Below, in pieces: positions 27,830 to 37,796 of a DNA stretch of 64,000 bases (its first letter is position 1; each line of letters begins with the position of its first letter). Both the position numbers and the translations under genes were made by a program. The stretch is from Psychrobacter sp. JCM 18902 (lineage in GTDB: Bacteria; Pseudomonadota; Gammaproteobacteria; Pseudomonadales; Moraxellaceae): assembly GCF_904846615.1 (NCBI RefSeq), contig NZ_CAJHBK010000001.1, positions 434,001-498,000 on the forward strand, given 5' to 3'. The notes under the pieces are model-generated. The model ran no database searches. It had not been told where the DNA came from and saw only the letters and a list, made by a program, of their open reading frames with translations.

Positions 27830-28933
27830 ATGCCAAATGAAGCAGACAACCACGTTGATAGCTCATTTAACAGCGAAAAAGTACTTATCGTAAACGTGGC
27901 AGTTGCGGTCATTCATCATAAAGCCCAATATTTACTTGGATTTAGAAACGCCGCCCAGCATCAAGGCAACCGCTATGAATTTGTAGGTGGCAAAATAGAA
28001 GCCAATGAAAACGCCGAGCAGGCGTTAATTCGGGAAGTTGCTGAAGAGACAGGCATTGAGATTTGTGACAATACAATGGTCAAGCTTGGACGTCTACATC
28101 ATGATTATGGTGATAAGCAGGTCAGTTTACAGATTTACAAAGTTGAGCTGACCGCGCAGCAGTATGAGCAGCATAAGCATCGCCAATATGGGCTAGAAGG
28201 TCAGGCGCTAACGTGGGTAAATAAGGCAGATTTATTAGCAGGAAAGTATCATTTACCGGCTGCTAACCAGACGATTCTCGAATGGCTGAGTGTGCCAACA
28301 ACGATAGCAATTACCTATCCATTGACGCATTTTGATGCCACTCCTGATCCAGTGGCCGCATGGCTGACTTTTCATCAAAACAAGCTAACAGCCAATGCTT
28401 GGGTATATATTCGAATAAAGGCAGCTGGCTCAGCAAGTATAGCATCGCAGTTGATGCATATGCGTCCAGATATTAAGGCGATTGTCCCTTGTGATGTCAA
28501 TGGGCAGACCCTAACCACTGAAGCGCCGCTAGCAATGAAAGATACAACCACTGCCAATTCAATCGTTGCCAATCAGCTGTCTCATACCGCATTGTTGCAA
28601 TGGTCGGAGGATACACAAGATAGAGTGCTGTCTAAAAATTATCCGTTAATAGTCAGTTGTCATGATGCCGCCAGTATTGATGCTGCCAATAAACTGGCTC
28701 ATGCTCGGTTACAACAGCAATTACCGCCCGTCATAGGCGCCTTTTTGTCTCCTGTACTAGTCACCCATACACATCCTGATACTGTGCCACTTGGTTGGGA
28801 ATCATGGTCAGCATTGGCGCAATTGGCTGACATGCCGATTATCGGTTTGGGTGGTTTATCACCTGTGATGATTCATCAAGTATCAGAGTATGGTGGTATC
28901 AGTGTTGCTGGTATTCGACAGTTCTTTGAATAG
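27830..28933 (+). CDS. Nudix hydrolase fused to a ThiE-like (thiamine phosphate synthase) domain
   Basis: 367 residues. The first 140 are a MutT-type Nudix domain: the box GGKIEANENAEQALIREVAE plus ETG (about residues 55-77) fits G-x5-E-x7-REUxEExGU, so it should hydrolyse nucleoside diphosphate-X compounds, perhaps 8-oxo-dGTP. The rest (about 165-367) resembles a TIM-barrel TMP synthase, ending in GLGGLSP and GGISVAGIRQFF. This fusion is known from gammaproteobacteria, but the role of the second half is unclear; the other thi genes are not here. AAAGGAG eight bases before the ATG fixes the start. Confidence 0.88.
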   Translation: MPNEADNHVDSSFNSEKVLIVNVAVAVIHHKAQYLLGFRNAAQHQGNRYEFVGGKIEANENAEQALIREVAEETGIEICDNTMVKLGRLHHDYGDKQVSLQIYKVELTAQQYEQHKHRQYGLEGQALTWVNKADLLAGKYHLPAANQTILEWLSVPTTIAITYPLTHFDATPDPVAAWLTFHQNKLTANAWVYIRIKAAGSASIASQLMHMRPDIKAIVPCDVNGQTLTTEAPLAMKDTTTANSIVANQLSHTALLQWSEDTQDRVLSKNYPLIVSCHDAASIDAANKLAHARLQQQLPPVIGAFLSPVLVTHTHPDTVPLGWESWSALAQLADMPIIGLGGLSPVMIHQVSEYGGISVAGIRQFFE

Positions 28934-29047
28934 TAAAAAACTAATAGAGGGAGTGTTGGCACCAATGCTGACCAGTCCTGAACTAGAATTGCCATTAATT
29001 GGCATCTATTAGGTCAAATAATTGATTTTTAATATATTTATCCAATC

Positions 29048-29100
29048 AGTAACTATGTGTTTATTCGGTATTTATTCTACTGCATAAACGCATAGTTACT
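29048..29100. repeat. 17-bp inverted repeat
   Basis: AGTAACTATGTGTTTAT (29048-29064) and ATAAACGCATAGTTACT (29084-29100) are complementary except for one position (a possible G-U pair); the loop is 19 bases. There is no T-run on either side, so it is a poor terminator. It could be an operator, an RNA hairpin, or the end of a lost element. Confidence 0.75.
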
Positions 29101-29260
29101 TACAAACCGTTGCTTTTTCCTACATTGCGACACTGTTTTAATAGCCGAGCTGCCATTAATATATCACCTAAACAAAGAGTACTTACTCTATATTCTTATA
29201 AACGAATTGCTTATCAATATACCTCTTAAGCCCTCTCATAATATTTAGTTTTTGCAGCGC

Positions 29261-29293
29261 CAACTTTTAAATTCAATATATTTTTAAAAGTTG
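29261..29293. repeat. 10-bp inverted repeat upstream of the lipocalin reading frame
   Basis: CAACTTTTAA (29261-29270) and TTAAAAGTTG (29284-29293), a perfect AT-rich 10-bp stem with a 13-base loop, about 80 bp before the ATG at 29372. Confidence 0.55.
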
Positions 29294-29371
29294 AAGACGC
29301 ACAGAAGATGAGAGTACATATAGGGCATATAAGAAGAATAGTTAACAGTCACTATCAATAATGGTACCTCT

Positions 29372-29866
29372 ATGAAAACCAATAAGTTACCTCAATCAGC
29401 ATGGTCTGATACAAAGGAAGCTGGTTCTCAATCTAAGCAGACTACCCAGTCGCGCCACTATCATCTGAATGAGGATAGTACACGGCAGACAGGTAACGCC
29501 AGCAACGATGCTAGCTACAACCATGATAATCTAAATGACCAATATTCTACCCATCTGGCAAAAAAAACGTCTTCGCAAGACCACTATTTTGGATATAAAA
29601 GCGCCGATAAGAGCCCACTACGGGTAAAAGAGTCTGCTATGACTAACAGCAATAATAATAAAGACGGCGATTCAAAACATAGCGAAAGCAGTAATTTCGT
29701 TAGTGATTACTGTACCAAGGATAGTGGTCACTGCACTAACGATTACAAATGGTCACAAGAGTTGAGCGAAAAAGAATCTGGACAGAACCGCCATTCAAAG
29801 CAAAATACTGATTCATCATCAACCTCTACTTACTCATCATACAAAGAAATACCGGAGCGTATATTT
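29372..29866 (+). other. In-frame open extension upstream of the lipocalin signal peptide
   Basis: 165 codons without a stop, in the same frame as the lipocalin and running straight into it. The translation is very hydrophilic (Ser, Asn, Asp, Lys, Thr, His) with no domain I know, and the codons look like those of real genes here. If translated from ATG 29372 it would give a 391-residue protein whose signal peptide becomes an internal membrane anchor with a long cytoplasmic N-terminus. No good SD precedes 29372. It may be a real extension, a separate lost gene that ran together with the lipocalin, or chance. Confidence 0.4.
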
Positions 29867-30547
29867 ATGAATGGACTTATCAAGCATACGGGTATAGCGC
29901 TAGCTATTATCATCCCATTAGCTGCATTTTCAGCGTATGCGGCGACGCCACCGGTCAATGCTAACGCCACTACTGCTAACGCCACTATTGATAGAACCAC
30001 TACAGAGACACTGTCAATCAAGCCAAGCGCCATCATTCATAAGTCTGCAAGCACACCGACCACAGTGGATAGCGTTGATCTAAAAAAGTATGCAGGAACA
30101 TGGTATGAGATAGGTCGTTTGCCCATGTATTTTCAGCGCAATTGTGCCAGTGATGTCACCGCCAATTATACTGAAAAAACCGACGGCTCAGGTATCATAG
30201 TCACTAATAAATGCGTACAGAAAGACGGTTCTGGTATTACTTCTGAGGGTATCGCTAAGCCTGTTGATGAGTCAGGCAGTAAGTTAAAGGTCACCTTTTT
30301 ACCCTCGTGGATTCGTTGGTTGCCAGTTGGTCGTGCTGACTATTGGGTACTAGCCCGTGATGCTGATTACAAGACTGCTTTAGTAGGAACACCTGATAAA
30401 AAATATTTATGGTTATTGGCGCGTTCGCCAAACGTCACTCAAGAAACCTATGCCAAATATCGTCAAATCGCTCAACAGCAAGGCTATGACTTAAAAGAAT
30501 TTAAGTTAACCTCGCAGACCAATCAAACAGTTAGCCTCGTTCCATAA
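29867..30547 (+). CDS. Lipocalin family protein (Blc-like)
   Basis: 226 residues from ATG 29867. Lipocalins of the Blc type bind lysophospholipids or fatty acids in the cell envelope. Signal peptide MNGLIKHTGIALAIIIPLAA then FSAYA, cut by signal peptidase I (no lipobox Cys, unlike E. coli Blc). The lipocalin begins with YAGTWYEIGRLPMYFQRNC (the GTWYE signature), continues with YTEKTDGSGIIVTNKC, and ends with the YWVLARDADY and YLWLLARSP strands. I chose this start because the signal peptide begins here and GGAG sits nine bases before it; the frame is open for another 165 codons upstream (separate entry). A terminator follows. Confidence 0.85.
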   Translation: MNGLIKHTGIALAIIIPLAAFSAYAATPPVNANATTANATIDRTTTETLSIKPSAIIHKSASTPTTVDSVDLKKYAGTWYEIGRLPMYFQRNCASDVTANYTEKTDGSGIIVTNKCVQKDGSGITSEGIAKPVDESGSKLKVTFLPSWIRWLPVGRADYWVLARDADYKTALVGTPDKKYLWLLARSPNVTQETYAKYRQIAQQQGYDLKEFKLTSQTNQTVSLVP

Positions 30548-30624
30548 CGAGCATCACTTACTAGATACTGTGTTAAATCGTAGTGTCGCTTTATCATCCA
30601 CTATTTGATAATGGCAATAATAAA

Positions 30625-30656
30625 CAAAAAGGCAGCATAATTGGCTGCCTTTATTT
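30625..30656 (+). terminator. Intrinsic terminator after the lipocalin gene
   Basis: AAGGCAGC (30629-30636) and GCTGCCTT (30644-30651) with a 7-base loop, A-run before and TTATTTT after. Confidence 0.85.
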
Positions 30657-30882
30657 TCATAATAACCTGCACAACTCAATAAAATGCTTTATAAGCGCTA
30701 GCAGATCGGTTATCACTGGCAAAATAGGCCGTTTTAGGCTAAAATCTAGGCGATCTCAATACTCTACATCAATAACTGACACCGATATCGTGCGGTTGCC
30801 ATACTAGAGTGATTGCGTAGACCACACATAATCTATCTAATCTGTATTCTCTATCATTTACTGATCACACATTACTGACCAT
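30657..30882. other. Leader/promoter region of gap
   Basis: About 225 bp between the lipocalin terminator and the SD of gap. No ORF worth reporting and no clear -35/-10 pair found. Confidence 0.4.
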
Positions 30883-30898
30883 AAGGATGTTTCTCGTG
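30883..30898 (+). promoter_or_regulatory. SD that selects the GTG start of gap
   Basis: AAGGA at 30883-30887 overlaps the upstream ATG (30887), so it cannot serve that codon. It stands eight bases before GTG 30896, an ideal distance. Confidence 0.75.
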
Positions 30899-32332
30899 AG
30901 CAACGCTGATACCTTACGCCAATTACATCAAGACCACTTAAGCAACTACAACAATCAAGAGCAACAAGCGATTGAGCTGATGGGGCTATTGAATAAGCTC
31001 TATAATGAGCAAGACGTACAAGTGACCTTGTTCGGTGACACGTTAAATACGACGTCAGTTGGTCAAATATTGGCATTGCATCAAAAAGTAGCTTTGCGTA
31101 ACCAAGACGCTAAATCTATTGATATCGCTGACACTTTAGCCATGGTTAAAGCGCTAGCGGCTAATGATAAGCTTCAGTCTGCACAGGTTGATGTTGGTCA
31201 ATTAATCGCTAATGACAGTGATTTACAAGCAGCACTTCAAGCCGTTAATGTTGATGACACTACTGTTAATCCGGCGACTGATGTCGTGCTATACGGTTTT
31301 GGTCGTATCGGTCGTATTTTAACTCGCCTGCTATTATCACAAGCGTCAAGTGCTAAAGGTATGCAGTTAAAAGCCATCGTCGTACGTCCTGCGGCATCTG
31401 GCGATTTGGCCAAGCGCGCCTCATTGCTAGAGCGTGATTCGATTCATGGTAGCTTTGCTGGTGGCGTGGTGGTTGATGATGAAAACAACGGCTTGATTAT
31501 CAATGGTCGCTTTGTTCAGGTTATCTACGCCAAAGATCCAAGCGAGATTGATTATACGGCTTACGGTATTAATGATGCGTTAGTGATTGACAATACGGGC
31601 ATTTGGAAAGATGAAGCGGGTCTTGGCAAGCATTTGCAATCGACTGGTGTGAAAAAAGTCCTATTAACAGCCCCAGCTGGCGGTGAGATTAAAAACGTTG
31701 TTTATGGTGTAAATAACGATACAGTCGGTGAAGATACCATCGTCAGTGCGGCGAGCTGTACCACCAACGCAATCACCCCAACGTTAAAAGTATTGAACGA
31801 TGAATACGGTATCGAAAACGGTCACGTTGAAACGATTCACTCATTCACTAACGATCAGAACTTGATTGATAATTATCATAAAGCGGATCGCCGTGGTCGT
31901 AGTGCTGTATTGAACATGGTTATTACCAGTACGGGTGCGGCTAAAGCGGTTGGTAAAGCACTGCCAGAGCTTAGTGGTAAACTAACGGGTAATGCCATCC
32001 GTGTACCAACGCCAAACGTCAGCTTAGCGATTTTAAACTTGAATCTTAAAACAGCTCCAGAAAATGTTAATGCGTTAAATGAATTCATGCGTAAAATCTC
32101 TAATAGCAGTCAGTGGCAAACACAGATTGCTTATACAGATTCTACCGAAGCGGTATCGACGGATTTTGTTGGTGATACCCATGTAGGTATCGTTGATGCC
32201 CAAGCGACTATTTTGACCGACAATCATGCCATTGTTTATATCTGGTATGACAATGAAGTTGGCTATAGTACGCAAGTATTACGTTTAGCCACACAAATGG
32301 CAGGCATCAGTTATACACAGATTCCAGCTTAA
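30896..32332 (+). CDS. gap: Glyceraldehyde-3-phosphate dehydrogenase, long form
   Basis: Converts glyceraldehyde 3-phosphate to 1,3-bisphosphoglycerate with NAD(P), or the reverse in gluconeogenesis. 478 residues rather than the usual 330-340: about 125 helical residues come before the Rossmann motif YGFGRIGR. The active-site Cys is in SAASCTTNAITP, and the C-terminal DNEVGYSTQVLRL is typical. Long GAPDHs of this type occur in Pseudomonas and Moraxellaceae, which often run glycolytic enzymes in the gluconeogenic direction. GTG 30896 is preferred over ATG 30887 because of SD spacing. A hairpin follows the gene. Confidence 0.93.
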   Translation: MSNADTLRQLHQDHLSNYNNQEQQAIELMGLLNKLYNEQDVQVTLFGDTLNTTSVGQILALHQKVALRNQDAKSIDIADTLAMVKALAANDKLQSAQVDVGQLIANDSDLQAALQAVNVDDTTVNPATDVVLYGFGRIGRILTRLLLSQASSAKGMQLKAIVVRPAASGDLAKRASLLERDSIHGSFAGGVVVDDENNGLIINGRFVQVIYAKDPSEIDYTAYGINDALVIDNTGIWKDEAGLGKHLQSTGVKKVLLTAPAGGEIKNVVYGVNNDTVGEDTIVSAASCTTNAITPTLKVLNDEYGIENGHVETIHSFTNDQNLIDNYHKADRRGRSAVLNMVITSTGAAKAVGKALPELSGKLTGNAIRVPTPNVSLAILNLNLKTAPENVNALNEFMRKISNSSQWQTQIAYTDSTEAVSTDFVGDTHVGIVDAQATILTDNHAIVYIWYDNEVGYSTQVLRLATQMAGISYTQIPA

Positions 32333-32450
32333 TAGATTTGTACAGCAGTAGTGAGTTTTTAATATTGAGGTACTCTTTATAAGAAAGTACTTTAATAGTC
32401 ACTTTTAGCATGGACAAATAGATGTGATTTTTTAAGTTAATATATACCGC

Positions 32451-32477
32451 ACCCGATAGTCCAATTGGTTATCGGGT
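32451..32477 (+). terminator. Possible terminator after gap
   Basis: ACCCGATA (32451-32458) pairs with TATCGGGT (32470-32477), and the loop itself can pair (CCAA/TTGG). The following GTTATTGTC is a poor U-tract, so efficiency is doubtful. Confidence 0.5.
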
Positions 32478-32602
32478 GTTATTGTCATAAATAAAGCAAT
32501 GATATATAGCAACATAGACGTAAGTCTCCTATTTTTTAAAAGATACCTATAGGCAAAAGAAGCAGTATATGACTGCTATTGAGTCTATAAACTAGAGTGT
32601 AA

Positions 32603-33835
<1,233 letters not shown>

Positions 33836-33914
33836 GCTAACAGGCTTGAGCTGATATACTTGAATTTTTTAGATCAATCCCCGTAATCAATTCACATGAG
33901 AGACAGGAGTTTAT

Positions 33915-35087
33915 ATGGCAGGTGACATAGAAAACACGACCGAAGAAGCAAGGTTTATTAAACAAACTCGCAACTTTGATATTCAGCGCGTTATTGTCAA
34001 GATTGGCTCATCGTTGTTAACCAATAACGGTCGAGGGCTGGATCGAACTGCCATATACGAGTGGGCAAAGCAGATCGCTAAATTGCATAAGCAAGGCGTC
34101 GAAGTGCTACTGGTATCGTCAGGTGCCGTTGCTGAAGGTGTAGTACGAATGAACCTTGAGGAGCGCCCGAAGAAATTAGCAGCACTACAGGCCTGTGCTT
34201 CTATTGGTCAAATGGGTTTGATTGAAACGTGGTGGTCAGCATTAATTCAGCATGGTATTCAAAGCTCGCAGCTGCTACTAACACATGATGATTTGTCTAA
34301 TCGTAGCCGTTATCTCAATACGACGGGCGCGTTGACACAATTACTAGAGTGGCGCGTGCTCCCAGTCATCAATGAAAATGATACCATTACCATTGATGAA
34401 ATTAAATTTGGTGATAACGATACTTTGGGCGCGATGGCGGCGGCGATGGTCAATGCCGATTTATATATCATTTTGACTGATCAAGATGGGGTGTTTACGG
34501 ACAACCCACGTGACAATCCTAATGCAAAAATGATTCGCCAAGAGCGTGCGATGGCGGATTACTTATTTGATATTGCAGGGGATGGTGGCAAGCTTGGTCG
34601 CGGCGGTATGCTGACCAAAATTCGCGCTGGTCGTCTTGCAGCGATGGGTGGTTGTCCAACCGTTATCGTGAGCGGTGCTATCGATGATGTTATTACTCGT
34701 GTGGTATCAGGCGAAGCGGTCGGTACTTTATTGACCACCAATGATCAAGACAAAATCATTGCACGCAAACAATGGCTTGCCGCACATTTACGTATGTCAG
34801 GCACTCTAATAGTCGATGCAGGCGCAGCAAAAGCAGTAGTCGAGCATCACAAGAGCTTGCTACCGGTCGGCGTTGTGGAAGTACGCGGTGATTTCGATGA
34901 AGGTGACGTGGTTGAGGTGGTACACCAAGATACGGGCGAGCGTTTAGCAGTTGGACAAGTGAACTTCTCATCTCGGGATGCTTGCCGAGTGGCTCGCGAG
35001 CGTACTGAACAGTTTGATAGAATTCTTGGTAATAATGAAGAGCGTGTGGTCATGGTACACCGTGATAATTTAGCGCTGACCATGTAG
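33915..35087 (+). CDS. proB: Glutamate 5-kinase ProB
   Basis: First step of proline synthesis, phosphorylating glutamate; normally feedback-inhibited by proline. 390 residues: amino-acid kinase domain from VIVKIGSSLLTNNG through INENDTITIDEIKFGDND and GRGGMLTKIRAGRLA, then a C-terminal PUA domain (about 295-380). About 25 residues come before the usual start of the domain. GACAGGAG lies before the ATG. Downstream of obg on the same strand; proA is not in the window. Confidence 0.95.
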   Translation: MAGDIENTTEEARFIKQTRNFDIQRVIVKIGSSLLTNNGRGLDRTAIYEWAKQIAKLHKQGVEVLLVSSGAVAEGVVRMNLEERPKKLAALQACASIGQMGLIETWWSALIQHGIQSSQLLLTHDDLSNRSRYLNTTGALTQLLEWRVLPVINENDTITIDEIKFGDNDTLGAMAAAMVNADLYIILTDQDGVFTDNPRDNPNAKMIRQERAMADYLFDIAGDGGKLGRGGMLTKIRAGRLAAMGGCPTVIVSGAIDDVITRVVSGEAVGTLLTTNDQDKIIARKQWLAAHLRMSGTLIVDAGAAKAVVEHHKSLLPVGVVEVRGDFDEGDVVEVVHQDTGERLAVGQVNFSSRDACRVARERTEQFDRILGNNEERVVMVHRDNLALTM

Positions 35088-35380
35088 ACCATTTATGGTA
35101 TTCATCCGATTTCAAATATGAGCACGATATTATTGATTAAAGACTAACGGCAAATGACGCTCTAAAAAACACAAATATTTTTAATGATTATTGTTTTTAT
35201 GATTGTTAACACGAGAGATATTAACCAATAAATTGTTATTAGCGAATATCTCATTATTTGTGGTTTTTTAGAATAGATTGTCGCTATCTAAACGTTTTAA
35301 TATTCTTTTATTCAACTTATTTTATCCAGCACCGTATTCATTGATGATCATGAATGCGGTGTTGTTTTGGAGATTTGTAC
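35088..35380. other. Intergenic region proB-hemE
   Basis: 293 bp, AT-rich, no ORF. It holds the hairpin at 35329-35362 just before the hemE SD. Nothing else is clear. Confidence 0.5.
35329..35362 (+). promoter_or_regulatory. Hairpin directly upstream of the hemE SD (terminator/attenuator-like)
   Basis: CACCGTATTCAT (35330-35341) pairs with ATGAATGCGGTG (35350-35361) over 12 bp with one G-U pair and an 8-base loop; TTGTTTT follows, and the hemE SD (GGAG, 35369-35372) is only eight bases further. It could be a terminator of upstream transcription, an attenuator, or a structure affecting ribosome access. Confidence 0.55.
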
Positions 35381-36517
35381 ATGAGTGCTTCAGATAATAG
35401 TAACTCGATTCAGCAAGAATTTGCGCCTTTAAAGAACGACAGATTGTTACGGGCATTACGCTTTGAATCAATAGACACCACGCCAGTCTGGATGATGCGT
35501 CAAGCTGGTCGTTATTTACCAGAATATAAAGCCACTCGTGCAGAAGCGGGTGACTTTATGAGCCTGTGCAAAGATACGGACCGCGCCACTGAAGTCACTT
35601 TACAGCCACTACGCCGTTATGATTTAGATGCTGCTATCTTATTTAGTGATATTTTGACCATACCTGACGCTATGGGTCTAGGCTTATACTTTGAGGCGGG
35701 CGAAGGCCCTAAGTTTAAACATCCTATTCGTACGCAAGCAGACTTAGATAGATTGCCAGTACTTGAACCCAATGATTCTCTTGATTATGTCATGCGTGCG
35801 GTGACGAGCATCCGCAAAGCATTAAATGGTCAAGTGCCGTTATTTGGTTTCTCTGGTAGTCCATGGACATTGGCCACCTACATGATTGAAGGCGGCAGCT
35901 CAAAAGACTATCGTTATACTAAAGGGTTTTTGTATAGCAACCCTGATTTTTTGCATCAATTATTAGATAAATTAGCCACTTCTGTCATTGATTATCTAGA
36001 TGCACAGGTGGTCGCTGGCGCTCAAATTCTACAGATTTTTGATAGTTGGGGCGGGGCGCTTGGCCATCGTCAGTTTATCGATTTTTCTCATGCTTATAAT
36101 AAGCGTATTGTTGCTGAATTAAAAGTACGCCATCCGCAGATACCAGTGGTATTATTTACCAAAGGCGGTGGGTTATGGTTGGATGTGCAAGCAGATAGTC
36201 AAGCTGATGTTTTAGGGTTAGATTGGACGATGCCCATTGATCGTGCACGCCAAGTATTGGCTGAAAGTCAGCGTCAATTGACCAAACAGCACAAAAAACT
36301 ACAGAGTAGTAAAGCCATTCAAGGCAACTTGGATCCAGCAACATTGTATGGTTCACCTGCGACGATTCGTGCTGAAGTAAATGCAATGCTTGATAGTGCT
36401 TATGCAAGCGGCGAAAAAACGGGTTATATAGCAAACTTAGGTCATGGTATTACGCAGTGGGTTAATCCTGACAATGCCAAAGTATTTATCGATGCGGTGC
36501 ACGATTATAAAATCTAA
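35381..36517 (+). CDS. hemE: Uroporphyrinogen decarboxylase HemE
   Basis: Decarboxylates the four acetate side chains of uroporphyrinogen III to give coproporphyrinogen III in haem synthesis. 378 residues from ATG 35381, chosen for GGAG eight bases upstream; an in-frame ATG at 35354 lies inside the hairpin and has no SD. Family motifs: [15 protein letters not shown] near the start (substrate-binding Arg), [29 protein letters not shown], and NLGHGI near the end. A hairpin precedes the SD. Confidence 0.96.
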   Translation: MSASDNSNSIQQEFAPLKNDRLLRALRFESIDTTPVWMMRQAGRYLPEYKATRAEAGDFMSLCKDTDRATEVTLQPLRRYDLDAAILFSDILTIPDAMGLGLYFEAGEGPKFKHPIRTQADLDRLPVLEPNDSLDYVMRAVTSIRKALNGQVPLFGFSGSPWTLATYMIEGGSSKDYRYTKGFLYSNPDFLHQLLDKLATSVIDYLDAQVVAGAQILQIFDSWGGALGHRQFIDFSHAYNKRIVAELKVRHPQIPVVLFTKGGGLWLDVQADSQADVLGLDWTMPIDRARQVLAESQRQLTKQHKKLQSSKAIQGNLDPATLYGSPATIRAEVNAMLDSAYASGEKTGYIANLGHGITQWVNPDNAKVFIDAVHDYKI

Positions 36518-36627
36518 AGCTGCTAGAATCCAAAAATGACAAAGTTCAGGTATATAAGCGAGCTTTCTATCTAAGATTTGTTTAACAAACACTGATATTT
36601 ACCAAGTAAAATAAAAAGGAATATCTT

Positions 36628-37695
36628 ATGATTTCAGCAGCGATTGTTGGTGGTACAGGTTATACGGGTATTGAGCTGATTCGCTTGTTATCTGCGCATC
36701 CTGAAGTATCTATTGATTTGCTAACCTCGCGTAGCGAAGCTGGTACACGCGCTGATGAGATATTTCCAAGCTTACGCGGTATATCAGATATTGTCTTTAG
36801 CGACTTGGGCGATGAGACGCTTGCAACGCTGCAAAAGTGTGATGTGGTCTTTTTTGCCACTCCACATGGCGTAGCGATGAAGCAAGCAGAGGCGCTAACG
36901 CAAGCCGGTGTGAAAGTCATTGATTTGGCTGCTGATTTTCGTTTGCAGTCACTGTCCGATTTTGAACACTGGTATCAGCAGTCGCATGCCTGTCCTGAGC
37001 TACTAAAGACAGCTGTCTATGGTTTACCTGAAGTGAATCGAGATAAACTTGCCACTGCTTTAGTCGTCGGTAATCCGGGTTGTTATCCGACTACCGCTAT
37101 TTTGGGTTTGAAACCAATAATCGATATGCAAAATAAGCAAGCAGAGAAATTGGTGGAATCACGCATTGTTATCGATGCAAAGTCTGGTGTTTCTGGCGCT
37201 GGTCGCCAAGCTTCACTTGCGCTTAATTATGCTGAAACTACTGATAACTTTAAAGCTTATAGCGTTGAAGGACATCGTCACCTGCCCGAGATTGAGCAAG
37301 GCGTAGCGCAGTTATTAGACAGCCAGTTCACCCATCGCATTCGTTTTTTACCGCACCTTGTGCCGATGATACGTGGCATGCTGAGCTCTATTCATCTTGA
37401 GCTGACGGATGTGGGTGCCGCTATTGATTGGCAGCAGATATTTGAAACATGCTATGAATCAGAAGCGTTTATTGATGTCATGCCAAAAGGTATTTATCCA
37501 GATACCCGTAGTGTCCGCGCCAGCAACCGTTTACGCATTGCTGTGCATCAAAACAATGAACGGGCTGAATTAACAGTGATTGTCGTACAAGACAATTTGG
37601 TAAAAGGCGCTGCAGGACAAGCGGTACAAAATATGAATGTCATGTTCGGATTCGATGAAACAATGGGTCTAAACTTTGCACCTATTGTTCCGTAG
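36628..37695 (+). CDS. argC: N-acetyl-gamma-glutamyl-phosphate reductase ArgC
   Basis: NADPH-dependent third step of arginine synthesis. 355 residues, type 1 ArgC: Rossmann start VGGTGYTGIELIRLL, catalytic Cys in VVGNPGCYPTTA, and the GHRHLPEIEQ segment with the active-site His. AAAAAGGAA lies before the ATG. The gene after it encodes a membrane coiled-coil protein; the same neighbour follows argC in Pseudomonas, as far as I recall. Confidence 0.96.
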   Translation: MISAAIVGGTGYTGIELIRLLSAHPEVSIDLLTSRSEAGTRADEIFPSLRGISDIVFSDLGDETLATLQKCDVVFFATPHGVAMKQAEALTQAGVKVIDLAADFRLQSLSDFEHWYQQSHACPELLKTAVYGLPEVNRDKLATALVVGNPGCYPTTAILGLKPIIDMQNKQAEKLVESRIVIDAKSGVSGAGRQASLALNYAETTDNFKAYSVEGHRHLPEIEQGVAQLLDSQFTHRIRFLPHLVPMIRGMLSSIHLELTDVGAAIDWQQIFETCYESEAFIDVMPKGIYPDTRSVRASNRLRIAVHQNNERAELTVIVVQDNLVKGAAGQAVQNMNVMFGFDETMGLNFAPIVP

Positions 37696-37796
37696 CAGAT
37701 GTTTAGCTGTGGTCAAATCATTCACATTTATGGTGCTAGGTATTGATTATAAATTCCGCTATAATATTGCCATTACTGTTAAGAGATATTGTCTAA

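Larger units (their letters stand above)
28934..29371. other. Intergenic region with two long inverted repeats
   Basis: 438 bp before the ORF that runs into the lipocalin gene; no ORF of its own. It holds the 17-bp inverted repeat at 29048-29100 and the 10-bp one at 29261-29293, described separately. No terminator for the Nudix gene is obvious. Confidence 0.5.

Noticed and set aside
30583..30807. 74-codon ORF after the lipocalin gene
   Set aside because: It contains the whole terminator at 30625-30656 and shows no known motif.
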